Positions 43,074 to 52,251 of a DNA stretch of 64,000 nt are shown piece after piece. Made by a program: the position numbers and the translations under genes. Each line of letters starts with the position of its first letter. The first letter of the stretch is position 1. A model generated the notes under the pieces. The model was not told the DNA's origin. It was given only the letters and a program-made list of their open reading frames with translations, and did not search any database. Where the stretch lies: positions 695,434 through 759,433 of the forward strand of contig JAIZWL010000001.1 in assembly GCA_021498125.1 (NCBI GenBank), read 5' to 3'. Source of the stretch: Candidatus Thorarchaeota archaeon. GTDB taxonomy: Archaea; Asgardarchaeota; Thorarchaeia; Thorarchaeales; Thorarchaeaceae.

Positions 43074-43907
43074 CTAAAAGCTCCACATCTTAGGCGGGAC
43101 ATGTGGCGGAATGAATCCGGGGTACCACATATTCATCAGTGGTAACATGGGTGCAAGTAGCAGTGTCACAACCAAGAGAATGGCAAAGGTCAGTGTATGC
43201 ACGGCAGTCACATAGGTGTAGTAGGGCCGAATGTACGTGTAGAACGCAAAGGCAGGAATAGATAGCGCTACCATCGCCATGATCTCAACTGGGTCAAAGA
43301 AGAACGGCATCGACACTGGCCAGAGGAAATAGAACAGTGCCGTGATCTTCTCATTTGCAGTCTCGTGATGAGCGATCTTATGGATTCCATCGACTCCCTC
43401 TGAGAGGAAGAATACAGGAATTAGCAGCCACCACTGGAGACCGACGAAGAACATTGGACCCGCATAGAACAACAGATCTCCAAGACTCTCGATTCTCTCC
43501 CAGAATGCATTACGTGAGATGTATTCCGTGGCCTCGGTCATGAAATATCCAATCATCTGGAACGTGACGAGTACCGGGAGCAGAAAGAATGAAACAATGA
43601 TCATCAGGACTGCGCCTCGTGGGAGTTCTGGTATTTTTCCCTCGTGATAATTATCGAGAGGGTAGATTCCATGAAGCGTGAATGCAACCACAAGAAGGAG
43701 AAGACCGCTTGGAATGAAATAGAGCGGTTGACAGAGTAAACCCAACGGCCCGAGAAATGTAAACACATTTCCCTCTGGCCCTAATTTGATTGAATCAGGC
43801 TGCATATACCAAACGCCAAATACAACAAGCAATTCTGGGATGAGCATCTTCATGCGATAATCTTGAATGAATCGCATAATCTTTCCAGGTTCTTTTGAGT
43901 CTGCCAT
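43074..43907 (-). CDS. Polytopic membrane protein, unknown
   Basis: A 277-residue protein with about seven hydrophobic segments, spread from LIPELLVVFGVWYM near the N-terminus to TFAILLVVTLLLAPMLPLM near the C-terminus. Short charged loops separate them; the longest holds GVDGIHKIAHHETANEK. The C-terminus is Pro-rich (PPHVPPKMW). I see no transporter or protease signature. It lies 46 bp behind the MetE-like gene on the same strand and may share its transcript. Confidence 0.7.
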   Translation of the reverse strand: MADSKEPGKIMRFIQDYRMKMLIPELLVVFGVWYMQPDSIKLGPEGNVFTFLGPLGLLCQPLYFIPSGLLLLVVAFTLHGIYPLDNYHEGKIPELPRGAVLMIIVSFFLLPVLVTFQMIGYFMTEATEYISRNAFWERIESLGDLLFYAGPMFFVGLQWWLLIPVFFLSEGVDGIHKIAHHETANEKITALFYFLWPVSMPFFFDPVEIMAMVALSIPAFAFYTYIRPYYTYVTAVHTLTFAILLVVTLLLAPMLPLMNMWYPGFIPPHVPPKMWSF

Positions 43908-43953
43908 GACTTCACACCTATCAGTAAGTTATAGCCGTCGTTGATTTCGTCAT

Positions 43954-44985
43954 TTAAGTAGTTTGCCTGACCATTGTATGGAAGATGTTGGCGAATTCTC
44001 CGCTCTTCTCGTGAATCTCTCTTGTGAGATTTGGTGAGGCTCGTGACAGACCGCACTGCGTTGACACCATTACGTTCTCTGCAAGTAGATCAATACTGAC
44101 CGTATTCTTTACGAGTTGGTCTAAGGTCGAGCGAAGATTGTTCTGGAATGTTTCAATGACTGGTGCTGTGTACACATCATCAGTATTAGGTAGCACTCCT
44201 AGAACGAGAGCGCCACCGCGTTCAATGAATTTGTTGATCTTTTCTCCTTGATCAGGGTCGATCTCTGGAGGGTATGATACAACATCAATATGTGCAAGTT
44301 TTGGGAGCGTGTCCCAGAGAAGATGTTTTCCCTTCTCTTCAAGTACTCGCCAGTCCTCACAATAATGATAGGACGGGATCACATCCTTGGGATAGACTGA
44401 CTCGGTCTCACGAACGATCTGCTCTACTGATATCTCGCCAGCCTCTCCGCGTCGTACCATATCAATGACGAAACCAAATGCAGGGTCGTCTTGGCAGAGG
44501 ATGATCTTCTCACAATGAGGCCTGAGGATCTCAACTTGCCCTTTTGCAAATCTCTTCATCAGTACTGAAAAGAATCGGATCATCGATTGTGAAACCAACT
44601 GTCGTCCGTCAGAACCACGCACGGTAAATGCCATGGTGGAGGGAGCGGTCTGTTGGGTCTTGAAGACTCTAAATGGCCCCTCTCTCATCAACAGATAGAG
44701 ACCATGCGCATGTTCCTCGTCAATGAGTATAGGACTATCATCATCGACGATCTCCCTGTATCCATACATGTCCACATCGACGACAAATTGTTCATCGTCT
44801 TCAAATCCCTCGATCTCATACGCGAACTGGCGGACCATGTCCTCTTCGTGTATGGCTGGGACCTGATACCAGTATGGCACGACCAAGTTCTTGACATACT
44901 CCAAGGCAGCCTCTGGAGTCTGTTCTCCCACACTGCCCACGCCAAAAAAATGGCCTACAAGTTCTTGATCAAGCAGTCTTTGCAA
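43954..44985 (-). CDS. MetE/UROD-like methyltransferase-fold protein
   Basis: A 343-residue TIM-barrel protein resembling the catalytic half of cobalamin-independent methionine synthase. The zinc ligand pattern is visible: His207-x-Cys209 in SYHYCEDW, and Cys311 in VSTQCGLSR, matching H-x-C and NPDCGL in MetE. The middle strand region GGALVLGVLPNTDD corresponds to the GxGVxD part. It is likely a zinc-dependent methyltransferase acting on a thiol, but whether the product is methionine is unknown. The start is a TTG at 44985, supported by GAGGAG at 44994-44999; the gene overlaps the upstream gene by 17 bp, so the two are coupled. Confidence 0.75.
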   Translation of the reverse strand: MQRLLDQELVGHFFGVGSVGEQTPEAALEYVKNLVVPYWYQVPAIHEEDMVRQFAYEIEGFEDDEQFVVDVDMYGYREIVDDDSPILIDEEHAHGLYLLMREGPFRVFKTQQTAPSTMAFTVRGSDGRQLVSQSMIRFFSVLMKRFAKGQVEILRPHCEKIILCQDDPAFGFVIDMVRRGEAGEISVEQIVRETESVYPKDVIPSYHYCEDWRVLEEKGKHLLWDTLPKLAHIDVVSYPPEIDPDQGEKINKFIERGGALVLGVLPNTDDVYTAPVIETFQNNLRSTLDQLVKNTVSIDLLAENVMVSTQCGLSRASPNLTREIHEKSGEFANIFHTMVRQTT

Positions 44986-46702
44986 TTCGTTTTCTCCTCT
45001 TTTTCTCTGCTTTTCTGCGTATCACTCGTGTGCATGATTGTAGAGCCGGACACCCCACACAAGACTCTGGAATGTCTGTTGGAGTCTGTTCATAGAGAAG
45101 GAACTGTTCAGCCACAGTTGTTCCCGCAGAGACCTCCTCTTCAGCCTTTTGCTTGTCCGGAACTGTGATGTGGCATTTGTGTTTGCGGAGTATCTCTGAG
45201 ATCTCCTCGTCTTCCCCAGTGATGATGACCGCCATTGGGCCGACACGACGAACAACAATCTTTGAAAAATCCGGTAGCATTAGAAGATAATCGAGTTCTT
45301 GTTCGGACTCGGTTTCTAACAATGTGATCGTTGAGAGTGTGATGAAGGTTGTTTGCCCCATCCAGTCACGTATTGATCTGATGACGTTATTGGGGACTGG
45401 TTTGCTACTCTCAGTCTGCAGGAACTCGATGACATCCTTCTCCCGCATTCCTAGTTCGATGGCCTGAAAGACCGACTTGTCAGTGATCCTGAATGTACTG
45501 ACAACATCCGTCTTGACCGCCTCTGTGAAGAGTATGAGTTTGTACAATTTGGCATAGTTCATCTCTGGTGTGAAGCAGGTGATCTCAAAGTTTGGTTGAA
45601 CAAAGAATGTATCATGCTTCTCGTGATGTTTTGTTTCCTTGTTTGAGATCACAGCCTCCCCAATAGGCGTCAGGCTCACACCCATGAGCTTCTTACCTTT
45701 GTAGGCTGCTTCTACCAATCCAAGGAGTATGGGAATTTCAAGGGCTATGGCCACTCGGTTCTCATCTACTTGGATCCATTTCAGAGGTTCGTTCTCGATG
45801 AATAGCTCACTACGTATCCAGTTCTTCATCTCTTCAATTCGAATCCATTCACCCTCTTTGCTCTCGCGTAGTCGGCAGATCACAAGGTTGAGTGTGAATT
45901 CTGTCGGTTGATCCGGAGTCGCCCAGATCGCGCGAGTACGTCCAAGGGAGGAGAGCAGGATTCGTCGAGATACGGTTGCCTGATTCCCATCAAAGATAGA
46001 TTTCACTCGGCCCGGAATTGCTCGGTCCTCATCAACAATGATGAAGGCCCCCGCCTTTCTTGCAATCTTTTGGACGGTCTCAAATCTGTCGTCCGTATTC
46101 TTCGACAGAGTGGCCTTGATCTGTTCCTCCTCTCTTTTGGGGAACTCCCATGAACTTGTCATATGTACCGTATTTCTGGCAAGATGCGCCGTCAATAATA
46201 AAATATCAACGAGTAACGAGTCGCGCTCATTAACATAGGTTCTGATTCGTTTCAGGGGACTTGGATTCGGTTCGGGCTTTTTACTGAAGAACGCTTTCAG
46301 GTGAGGAATGAAAAAGTCAATGACCTTGAACTCGGCAACCTCTCGACCAAAATCTGTGAGCCGGGACATTATTCTGCGGATTATGATACCCTTTTTTCTG
46401 AGATCCCGTTCGGTCTGATTGAGTTGACCATACGAGTAGATCTTCCGGAATGGCTTGAGCCGATCATAGCTCATCGCGCCACCGTTGAGGACCAGCATTC
46501 CCAAGAGGTCATACTCTTTTTGTGTGAATGACTTAAACATCTGTTCACGTGCATCCTCGTCCTGCATTTTTTCAGCCAGCAGATTGGTGAGTTGTTCTCC
46601 TGACTGGCTACTACTGAGATCGATTCCCCAATATTGACATGCAACTATCAGGTCCTCTCTGAACATGTGGTTGAGTTCGGCTTCCAGCGGCTCTTTGGGC
46701 AT
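44969..46702 (-). CDS. Protein with an XPB-N-terminal-like (Helicase_C_3) domain; possible p52-like partner
   Basis: A 577-residue protein. The N-terminal 120 residues look like winged-helix segments (FTQKEYDLLGMLVLNGGAMS). At about 370-520 it has a domain that matches the N-terminus of the XPB helicase in this window: FTEAVKTDVVSTFRITDKSV against FAELVKSPEYVHTYRITPLS, and PVPNNVIRSIRDWMG against PIPSNIIREITDYMG. The C-terminus has CVGCPALQSC followed by a very basic tail. It lacks any helicase motor. In eukaryotic TFIIH the p52 subunit binds XPB through a domain of the same fold, so a partner role is inferred. ATG 46702 is preferred to the TTG six bases before. Confidence 0.75.
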   Translation of the reverse strand: MPKEPLEAELNHMFREDLIVACQYWGIDLSSSQSGEQLTNLLAEKMQDEDAREQMFKSFTQKEYDLLGMLVLNGGAMSYDRLKPFRKIYSYGQLNQTERDLRKKGIIIRRIMSRLTDFGREVAEFKVIDFFIPHLKAFFSKKPEPNPSPLKRIRTYVNERDSLLVDILLLTAHLARNTVHMTSSWEFPKREEEQIKATLSKNTDDRFETVQKIARKAGAFIIVDEDRAIPGRVKSIFDGNQATVSRRILLSSLGRTRAIWATPDQPTEFTLNLVICRLRESKEGEWIRIEEMKNWIRSELFIENEPLKWIQVDENRVAIALEIPILLGLVEAAYKGKKLMGVSLTPIGEAVISNKETKHHEKHDTFFVQPNFEITCFTPEMNYAKLYKLILFTEAVKTDVVSTFRITDKSVFQAIELGMREKDVIEFLQTESSKPVPNNVIRSIRDWMGQTTFITLSTITLLETESEQELDYLLMLPDFSKIVVRRVGPMAVIITGEDEEISEILRKHKCHITVPDKQKAEEEVSAGTTVAEQFLLYEQTPTDIPESCVGCPALQSCTRVIRRKAEKKRRKRIAKTA

Positions 46703-46897
46703 AGTCAATGTCCCCTAGGTATCACGCAGATGCGTTTGAACGAGCGGCATCGATTAGTTTGTTTAAGATACTTGTGGTCTGAGCGTTGACTTGTTTTCAT
46801 AATGTGATTTTGTTGAAGACTAGTGGTCTGTGACACGCGCTCCACTCTTCAGTAAGGAACATGCTTATGAGGCATCATCTACCAATTTAGGATTGGA

Positions 46898-48031
46898 GTG
46901 AGCGTATTGGAGTCACCACTTTGGAGTGTCAAATATCGCCCTGAGAAATGGGATGATTTTGTAGGTCAGGATGCTGCAATTGAACAGCTACGGTCTTTTG
47001 CGTCTACGAAGACCTGTCCAAATATGATCCTTGTCGGTCCATATGGCACTGGCAAGACCCGAGCAGCAGAACTGTTCGCTCATGAATTTCTGGGGGCGGA
47101 CTTTGACGCCAACTATCTCTGGCTTAATGTGCGTGATCTTCGCTTCTATCCCATCTCCAAGGCAAAACGCCCTATCCAGGCATTGGCAAAGCTGGGCCGT
47201 GAAGAGCGGACTCCTCTTGACGAGTATATGTCCTTTGTCTACAAGGAGGCCAAGGGAAATCGTAAATTGAGGGGGCGAACTGGTGATCCAAATCGTAGTG
47301 AGCTCCTCCATGCTGCAATCAGGGTCTTTGCCTCTACACTCACTGTGGCGACTGATCTTGTCAAAATCCTTGTCTTAGATGAGGCAGATGCACTTGATAA
47401 CAATATGCAACAGGCACTTCGCCGAACCATGGAACTCTACTCTGATGCGACACGGTTCATACTCGTGACCCCCTCCCTAGCTGGCTGGAGTCCCGCTATC
47501 ATCTCCCGTTGCGTGGTCCTAAAGTTTTCCACGATCGCTCAGGAGTCTATCATGCAGCACCTGAGTATGATCGCAAAAGCGGAATCTGTAGACATTACTG
47601 AGAAAGCGCTCACTGCTATAGCACGTGAGGCCGATGGCGATCTTCGACGGGCTATCAATTTACTACAAGTGGCCGCTGCTGGCCGAGATACAGTCACTGA
47701 GGATGATGTCTATGAGGTCTCCGAGACCTACCTCTCTAAGCAGATTCGCGCGATAGTATCTCTCACGATCGATGGTTCTTTTGTCAAGGCTCGGGATATG
47801 CTTCGCTCTCTTCAGGCATATGATGGTTATTCGCCAAGCGATGTGATCTCCGCAATCCAACGTGATATTCTTCGTCGCCCCTTTGATAGGCCCCTCCTGA
47901 ATCAACTAATCGACCGGATTGCAGAGATTGACTCACGGCTTCCTCAATCAAAAAATCCCTTCATGCAGTTAGACGCACTACTTGCATCCATATGGGATCT
48001 GACTACGACCACTCCCGACTCTACTTCATAG
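46898..48031 (+). CDS. RFC-family clamp-loader subunit
   Basis: A 377-residue AAA+ ATPase of the replication factor C small-subunit type, which loads the PCNA ring. Opening WSVKYRPEKWDDFVGQ is typical; Walker A is GPYGTGKT (47-54), Walker B LVLDEADAL (159-167), and the SRC arginine-finger motif is in IISRCVVLKF. Between Walker A and B there are about 50 more residues than in usual subunits, including a charged stretch (KGNRKLRGRTGDPN). It may therefore be a specialised paralogue rather than the main RFC subunit. The start is GTG at 46898. The 3' end overlaps the convergent winged-helix gene by 11 bp. Confidence 0.88.
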   Translation: MSVLESPLWSVKYRPEKWDDFVGQDAAIEQLRSFASTKTCPNMILVGPYGTGKTRAAELFAHEFLGADFDANYLWLNVRDLRFYPISKAKRPIQALAKLGREERTPLDEYMSFVYKEAKGNRKLRGRTGDPNRSELLHAAIRVFASTLTVATDLVKILVLDEADALDNNMQQALRRTMELYSDATRFILVTPSLAGWSPAIISRCVVLKFSTIAQESIMQHLSMIAKAESVDITEKALTAIAREADGDLRRAINLLQVAAAGRDTVTEDDVYEVSETYLSKQIRAIVSLTIDGSFVKARDMLRSLQAYDGYSPSDVISAIQRDILRRPFDRPLLNQLIDRIAEIDSRLPQSKNPFMQLDALLASIWDLTTTTPDSTS

Positions 48032-48308
48032 GTTCGTATTTTTTGTCTAATGAAATCCTGTTCTCGAGTGCTGTTGCCTGATTCGGTGATAGAACCTGTT
48101 TGTCAAACAAGAACTGCGCATGGATCTCATCTCCCTCACGTGTGATGAGTTCTCTCTCTTTTGCAGCGGTGAGCATTCGTCTGACCTCGGTCGGGCGGCC
48201 GTACCTCCATCTGAAGGAGATATATTCGACAGCCTCATCCAAGCTGATCGGTGAGCCTCTCTGTTGAAAGAGATGGGCAAGGATCAGGAGCATGTCACGT
48301 CCATTCAT
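48021..48308 (-). CDS. Small winged-helix protein (DUF2240-like)
   Basis: A 95-residue protein that fits one winged-helix domain: MLLILAHLFQQRGSPISLDE (helix 1), RRMLTAAKERELITREGD (recognition helix and wing). It resembles archaeal DUF2240 proteins in length and pattern. It overlaps the 3' end of the RFC gene by 11 bp on the opposite strand. Function unknown; DNA binding is plausible. Confidence 0.65.
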   Translation of the reverse strand: MNGRDMLLILAHLFQQRGSPISLDEAVEYISFRWRYGRPTEVRRMLTAAKERELITREGDEIHAQFLFDKQVLSPNQATALENRISLDKKYEPMK

Positions 48309-48416
48309 GTTTCTATCGAAATCTCATCGAGCTTAATAACTTTGATGAGATTGCGGATGGAAATTTGGCCCCTCCTGATAAATAGGATTTTTACGAGGGC
48401 TCTCGCATCTCTAGAT

Positions 48417-49373
48417 ATGGCCAATGCGGACTTGGTAGTGCATGGGATGACTCTCTCACAGATGACAAGATATCTTGTCGATTCGAGTTCGATTATTACC
48501 TCCGATACAATAATTGATGGCACACGACTTGGAGGTTGGTCCAACATCAATCTGCTGGCTCGAAGAGGGTCTCAACAATTAGTGGTGAAATTCCCCGCAT
48601 TATCGATCGAACACAGTCCCACTTATTATGACCGGGTGGCACGGGTACATGGCATTCTTAGCAGCGTAGATCTCTCGCCAAGCGTGCTCGAAACCGGCTA
48701 CATAGATGAAATGGCCTTGCCCTTTATTGTCATGACCTATATTGAAGGGACCGTTCATTCGGCTCCTGACGAACTCAACCTTGCCGAGATGCTCATGTTG
48801 AGGTCCGGGCTTGCCAAGTTGAATGCATTACACATTTCAGAGCTTCCTGCGTATCCCACTGCTGTATCCTATCTCACTCACCTGCTAGAGCCGCTCCGAA
48901 TGCTGTTTGATGATCCGCTTCAAAATATCCAACTGGAAGACTATGCAACACAAGTGATTGGCATCTCTGACTCGCTTCGAGAGAAGAGTAAAGGTCTTCC
49001 ATGGTCGTCTAAGGTAATTCATGGCGACCTCTCCGAGTCGAATCTTGTCTTCACCCAGAATGGTGTGGTCTTTCTTGATCTCGACTCGATAGGTATTGGA
49101 GAACCATTGTATGATGTTGCATATCTTACTGTCCAACATGCGCATGGTGTCATACCCTGGCCGCACTCTGTCTTTGAGGTTGAGGACCGGTCAATGGTCA
49201 CCACTCTACAGTGTCTCTCACTCGTGTCCGTCCTCTGCTGGAGTATCTTGCGTGTGAATCAAATGGACCAAGGTGTTATTGATCGTAGCCTGATAGCGTC
49301 CGGCACGCGACAAGCACTTGTCCAGTATATACGCTCCAAGCTCGGACTGCTCTCATCTCTCTGTCAACAATAA
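48417..49373 (+). CDS. Aminoglycoside phosphotransferase/choline kinase-like small-molecule kinase
   Basis: A 318-residue protein of the APH fold. The catalytic loop VIHGDLSESNLVF and the metal-binding LDLDSIGIGEPLYDVAYL are intact, and LLARRGSQQLVVKFPA carries the ATP-binding Lys. Families of this fold phosphorylate aminoglycosides, choline, homoserine or other small molecules; the substrate here is unknown. The frame is open from 48264, but the first 51 residues overlap the divergent winged-helix gene's start and look unlike the family. ATG 48417 (MANADLVVHG) or 48447 is more likely. Confidence 0.75.
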   Translation: MANADLVVHGMTLSQMTRYLVDSSSIITSDTIIDGTRLGGWSNINLLARRGSQQLVVKFPALSIEHSPTYYDRVARVHGILSSVDLSPSVLETGYIDEMALPFIVMTYIEGTVHSAPDELNLAEMLMLRSGLAKLNALHISELPAYPTAVSYLTHLLEPLRMLFDDPLQNIQLEDYATQVIGISDSLREKSKGLPWSSKVIHGDLSESNLVFTQNGVVFLDLDSIGIGEPLYDVAYLTVQHAHGVIPWPHSVFEVEDRSMVTTLQCLSLVSVLCWSILRVNQMDQGVIDRSLIASGTRQALVQYIRSKLGLLSSLCQQ

Positions 49374-49538
49374 TGTCAGTGTACATTGTCCGAGTCGGTG
49401 AGGTCTCCCGTTTTTCTAACATCGTTGGAGAACCACACGGAAAAACTAAATGTCCCCACTGATTCATCTCGTACGGAATGAATGTAACGATATATGGTTA
49501 TTAGCCATGGGCATCATAAGGAATGCGTGGGACTTAGC

Positions 49539-50351
49539 ATGTCGATCAAGGAGATACTCTCAAAGGGGCGCGATTTGTATCAGACACATATAGCTCCGAT
49601 CGACGAAGTTGTCCCCGAAGGTTTTCCACGAAATGCGTTTGGAGTGATCCGAGGGCCCGGTGGCGGGGGCAAGTCGGTGATCCTCAGTGAAATGGTCCGC
49701 CGCATGACAGAGGCCGGTAAGAAAGTGATCTATGTCTGTTTCGAGGACACACCGGTCTCAGTTCTGCAAAATCTTGTCTCATTGGGCTGGGACTATGAGA
49801 AGATGCTCGATAAGAATTTGATTGACCTCATTGATTGCTTCTCTGCACAGATTCTCAAGTCAACACGAGTGGTGGAACATTCTCACCTTGTCAAGAATCC
49901 GGACAATCCTGAAGAGGTCACAGATGCAATTCAGAGCGCGATTCAGGAAAACGGGGACGCTGAGATTGGCGGTATCTTTCTCGACAGTATTACTGAAATC
50001 TTTCTCCAGTCCCATCCGTTCAAGGCCGTGAACTCGGTAAAGGCGTGGCGTGCCACATTTTGCAAAGAGATGAATATCCCCTTCTGGGCTGTCTATCATT
50101 TAGGCCTTCAGCAGTTTGCAGCCTATGACGATCTTATCACATATACCAGTGATGCGATAATCGATACCCGTCACGAGCCAGCGTTTGAAAAGGCGGGTTT
50201 TCTCCTCAAGCAATTCCGTGTGACAAAGATCAAGGGGGCGCCCCACAACACTATGTGGGTGACCTTTGATGTAGGCAATGCTGGTATTCGTCGGCTCTCA
50301 ATTGATGAGCTGCGCGATCTTGCAAAGGATATTACTCGCGTGGCCACGTGA
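49539..50351 (+). CDS. KaiC-like RecA-superfamily ATPase
   Basis: A 270-residue protein with one RecA core. Walker A is GPGGGGKS (about 39-46), followed by KKVIYVCFEDTPVSVLQNL, and Walker B is in GGIFLDSITEIF. Such single-domain KaiC-like proteins are widespread in archaea and often act in signal transduction or motility. It is full length and intact, unlike the RadA-like protein at 29825. The frame opens at ATG 49494, but the ATG at 49539 (MSIKEILSKGRDLY) is nearer the usual family start. It ends five bases before the convergent XPB gene stop. Confidence 0.8.
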   Translation: MSIKEILSKGRDLYQTHIAPIDEVVPEGFPRNAFGVIRGPGGGGKSVILSEMVRRMTEAGKKVIYVCFEDTPVSVLQNLVSLGWDYEKMLDKNLIDLIDCFSAQILKSTRVVEHSHLVKNPDNPEEVTDAIQSAIQENGDAEIGGIFLDSITEIFLQSHPFKAVNSVKAWRATFCKEMNIPFWAVYHLGLQQFAAYDDLITYTSDAIIDTRHEPAFEKAGFLLKQFRVTKIKGAPHNTMWVTFDVGNAGIRRLSIDELRDLAKDITRVAT

Positions 50352-50355
50352 TGGA

Positions 50356-52065
50356 CTATTTCTGGAAAAAGCTCTCAGGGGGCTTCTTCCATATCTCCTC
50401 ATCCTCAGATGCGATCACATACTGGTAGCCCTGCTCGGTGAGGAAGAGCTGACGTTTTGCAGCAAAGTCCATGTCGCGCGTGTCCTTTGTGATTATGGAA
50501 TAGAACCTTGCAAAGCTGCCATCTGACTTTGGGCGTAGGATCCGGCCCAGACGCTGTGCTTCCTCCTGACGCGACCCAAAGGTCCCTGATACTTGAATTG
50601 CCACATTTGCATCAGGCAGATCGAGTGCGAAGTTTGCGACCTTGGACACGACCAAGACCTTGATCTCTCCCCGCCGAAACGCATCGTAGAGTTTCTGGCG
50701 GTCCGCATTGTTTGTCTTTCCAGTGATGAGTGGGGCATTGAGATCCTTTGCGATCAATTTCAACTGGTCAATGTACATTCCGATGATGAGGATGTTGTCC
50801 TCCTTATGATGCTCCACGATCTTCCTCAAGACTTCCAGTTTGACCGGGTTTTCTGCGGCGATCCTGTACTTTTTACGATCATCCGCAAGTGCGTACTTTC
50901 TCCGTATACTGTCGGGGAGATCGATTCGAATCTCATAGCAGATCGCAGTGGCGATCCAGCCCTGTTCTTCGAGCTGTTTCCAAGGAACATCGTAACGTTT
51001 GGGACCTATGAGACTGAAGACCTCCTCTTCCTTGCCGTCCTCCCTGACTAGTGTTGCCGTCAGTCCGAGTCGGCGAGTGGCCTGGATCTGTGCAGTGACT
51101 CGAAAGACTGGTGCAGGCAGTAGATGGACCTCGTCATAGATGATGAGACCCCAATTGCGCTCCTCGAAGATCTTGAAGTGCTCGAATTTGTCCTCTCTCG
51201 ACTTGCGCCATGTGAGGATCTGATAAGTTGCTGCTGTCACCGGCAGGATGTCCTTTGAGTCCCCAGAATATTCCCCTATCTGATCCGGTGTCAATGTGGT
51301 CTTGTCTAAGAGTTCCGCAAGCCACTGTCGCACGGCCACCACGTTTGGGCATAGGATGAGCGTAGATGTCTGAAGCTTGTGCATGACCCCGATTCCAACA
51401 ATGGTCTTTCCTGCGCCACATGGTAATACGATGACACCTGAACCACCACGTTCTCCGCCTCCTGCATGAAATGTTGCAATGGCCTCCTCTTGATATTTTC
51501 TGAACTCGAATTTATGACCCGATCTTGTCTTCTCCCGTAGATCAAAATAGAGCGGTTCGCCCTCGATGTACCCAGCAACATCCTCGACTGGATGCCCTAT
51601 CTCAATGAGTGCGTATTTGACAAACCCGCGTTTAGCCGGGTCAACAAGAATTCTTGTTGCATCCAGACGCTTCAGTAGATGTTCGCGTACTTGTTTGTGG
51701 GCCCATATCTCCTCCGCAAGATCCTCATCCTCACATTCGAGAATAAGCTCGTCGTCCTCTTTATAGAGGCTGATTTGGCCATACCGACCCATGTAGTCTG
51801 TGATCTCACGAATGATATTACTTGGGATTGGATATTTGGCATATTGCTCTAGTGTCCTTACTACCTCGTTCGGAGTCATACCCATTGCTGCTGCATTCCA
51901 TAGGCTCAGAGGTGTGATCCGGTAGGTATGAACATACTCGGGGCTCTTCACGAGCTCTGCAAATCGTGCCAGCGCATCACGCGCCTCCTCATAGAGTGGA
52001 TTGTCCACCTCTAACAGGACCGATTTGTCGGATTGAACAATTACTGGGTTTGCTGGGTTTGGCAT
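50356..52065 (-). CDS. XPB/Rad25-type DNA helicase
   Basis: A 569-residue superfamily 2 helicase. Walker A is LPCGAGKT (214-221), the DEVH box at 311-314, the RED motif in LVREDGKEEE (about 341-343), and motif VI in EAQRLGRILRPKSDG. The first 160 residues are the XPB N-terminal domain that recurs in the stand-alone protein at 44969-46702. XPB opens DNA in transcription initiation and nucleotide excision repair in eukaryotes; in archaea it is often paired with the nuclease Bax1, which is not found next to it here. The start is ATG 52065. A TATA-like AATATATG lies on this strand at about 52078-52085. Confidence 0.93.
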   Translation of the reverse strand: MPNPANPVIVQSDKSVLLEVDNPLYEEARDALARFAELVKSPEYVHTYRITPLSLWNAAAMGMTPNEVVRTLEQYAKYPIPSNIIREITDYMGRYGQISLYKEDDELILECEDEDLAEEIWAHKQVREHLLKRLDATRILVDPAKRGFVKYALIEIGHPVEDVAGYIEGEPLYFDLREKTRSGHKFEFRKYQEEAIATFHAGGGERGGSGVIVLPCGAGKTIVGIGVMHKLQTSTLILCPNVVAVRQWLAELLDKTTLTPDQIGEYSGDSKDILPVTAATYQILTWRKSREDKFEHFKIFEERNWGLIIYDEVHLLPAPVFRVTAQIQATRRLGLTATLVREDGKEEEVFSLIGPKRYDVPWKQLEEQGWIATAICYEIRIDLPDSIRRKYALADDRKKYRIAAENPVKLEVLRKIVEHHKEDNILIIGMYIDQLKLIAKDLNAPLITGKTNNADRQKLYDAFRRGEIKVLVVSKVANFALDLPDANVAIQVSGTFGSRQEEAQRLGRILRPKSDGSFARFYSIITKDTRDMDFAAKRQLFLTEQGYQYVIASEDEEIWKKPPESFFQK

Positions 52066-52251
52066 ATCCTATCCCCACATATATTGAAGTTCACTGGCTA
52101 GCAGAGTGCCGCCATGCGGAAATCAAAGCTCGCGGACAGTTATCAGTGATAAAGTCTTCGTTATCATCATTGGCGGTGTGCGTGCCTTCAACACTTGTTC
52201 GTATGCTCATGTATATTAGCAGCTAATTATCGGATTATTTCGGGGCCACTA

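Noticed and set aside
48264-48416. 51-residue N-terminal extension of the APH-like kinase
   Set aside because: It overlaps the start of the divergent winged-helix gene, and its sequence does not look like the family N-terminus.
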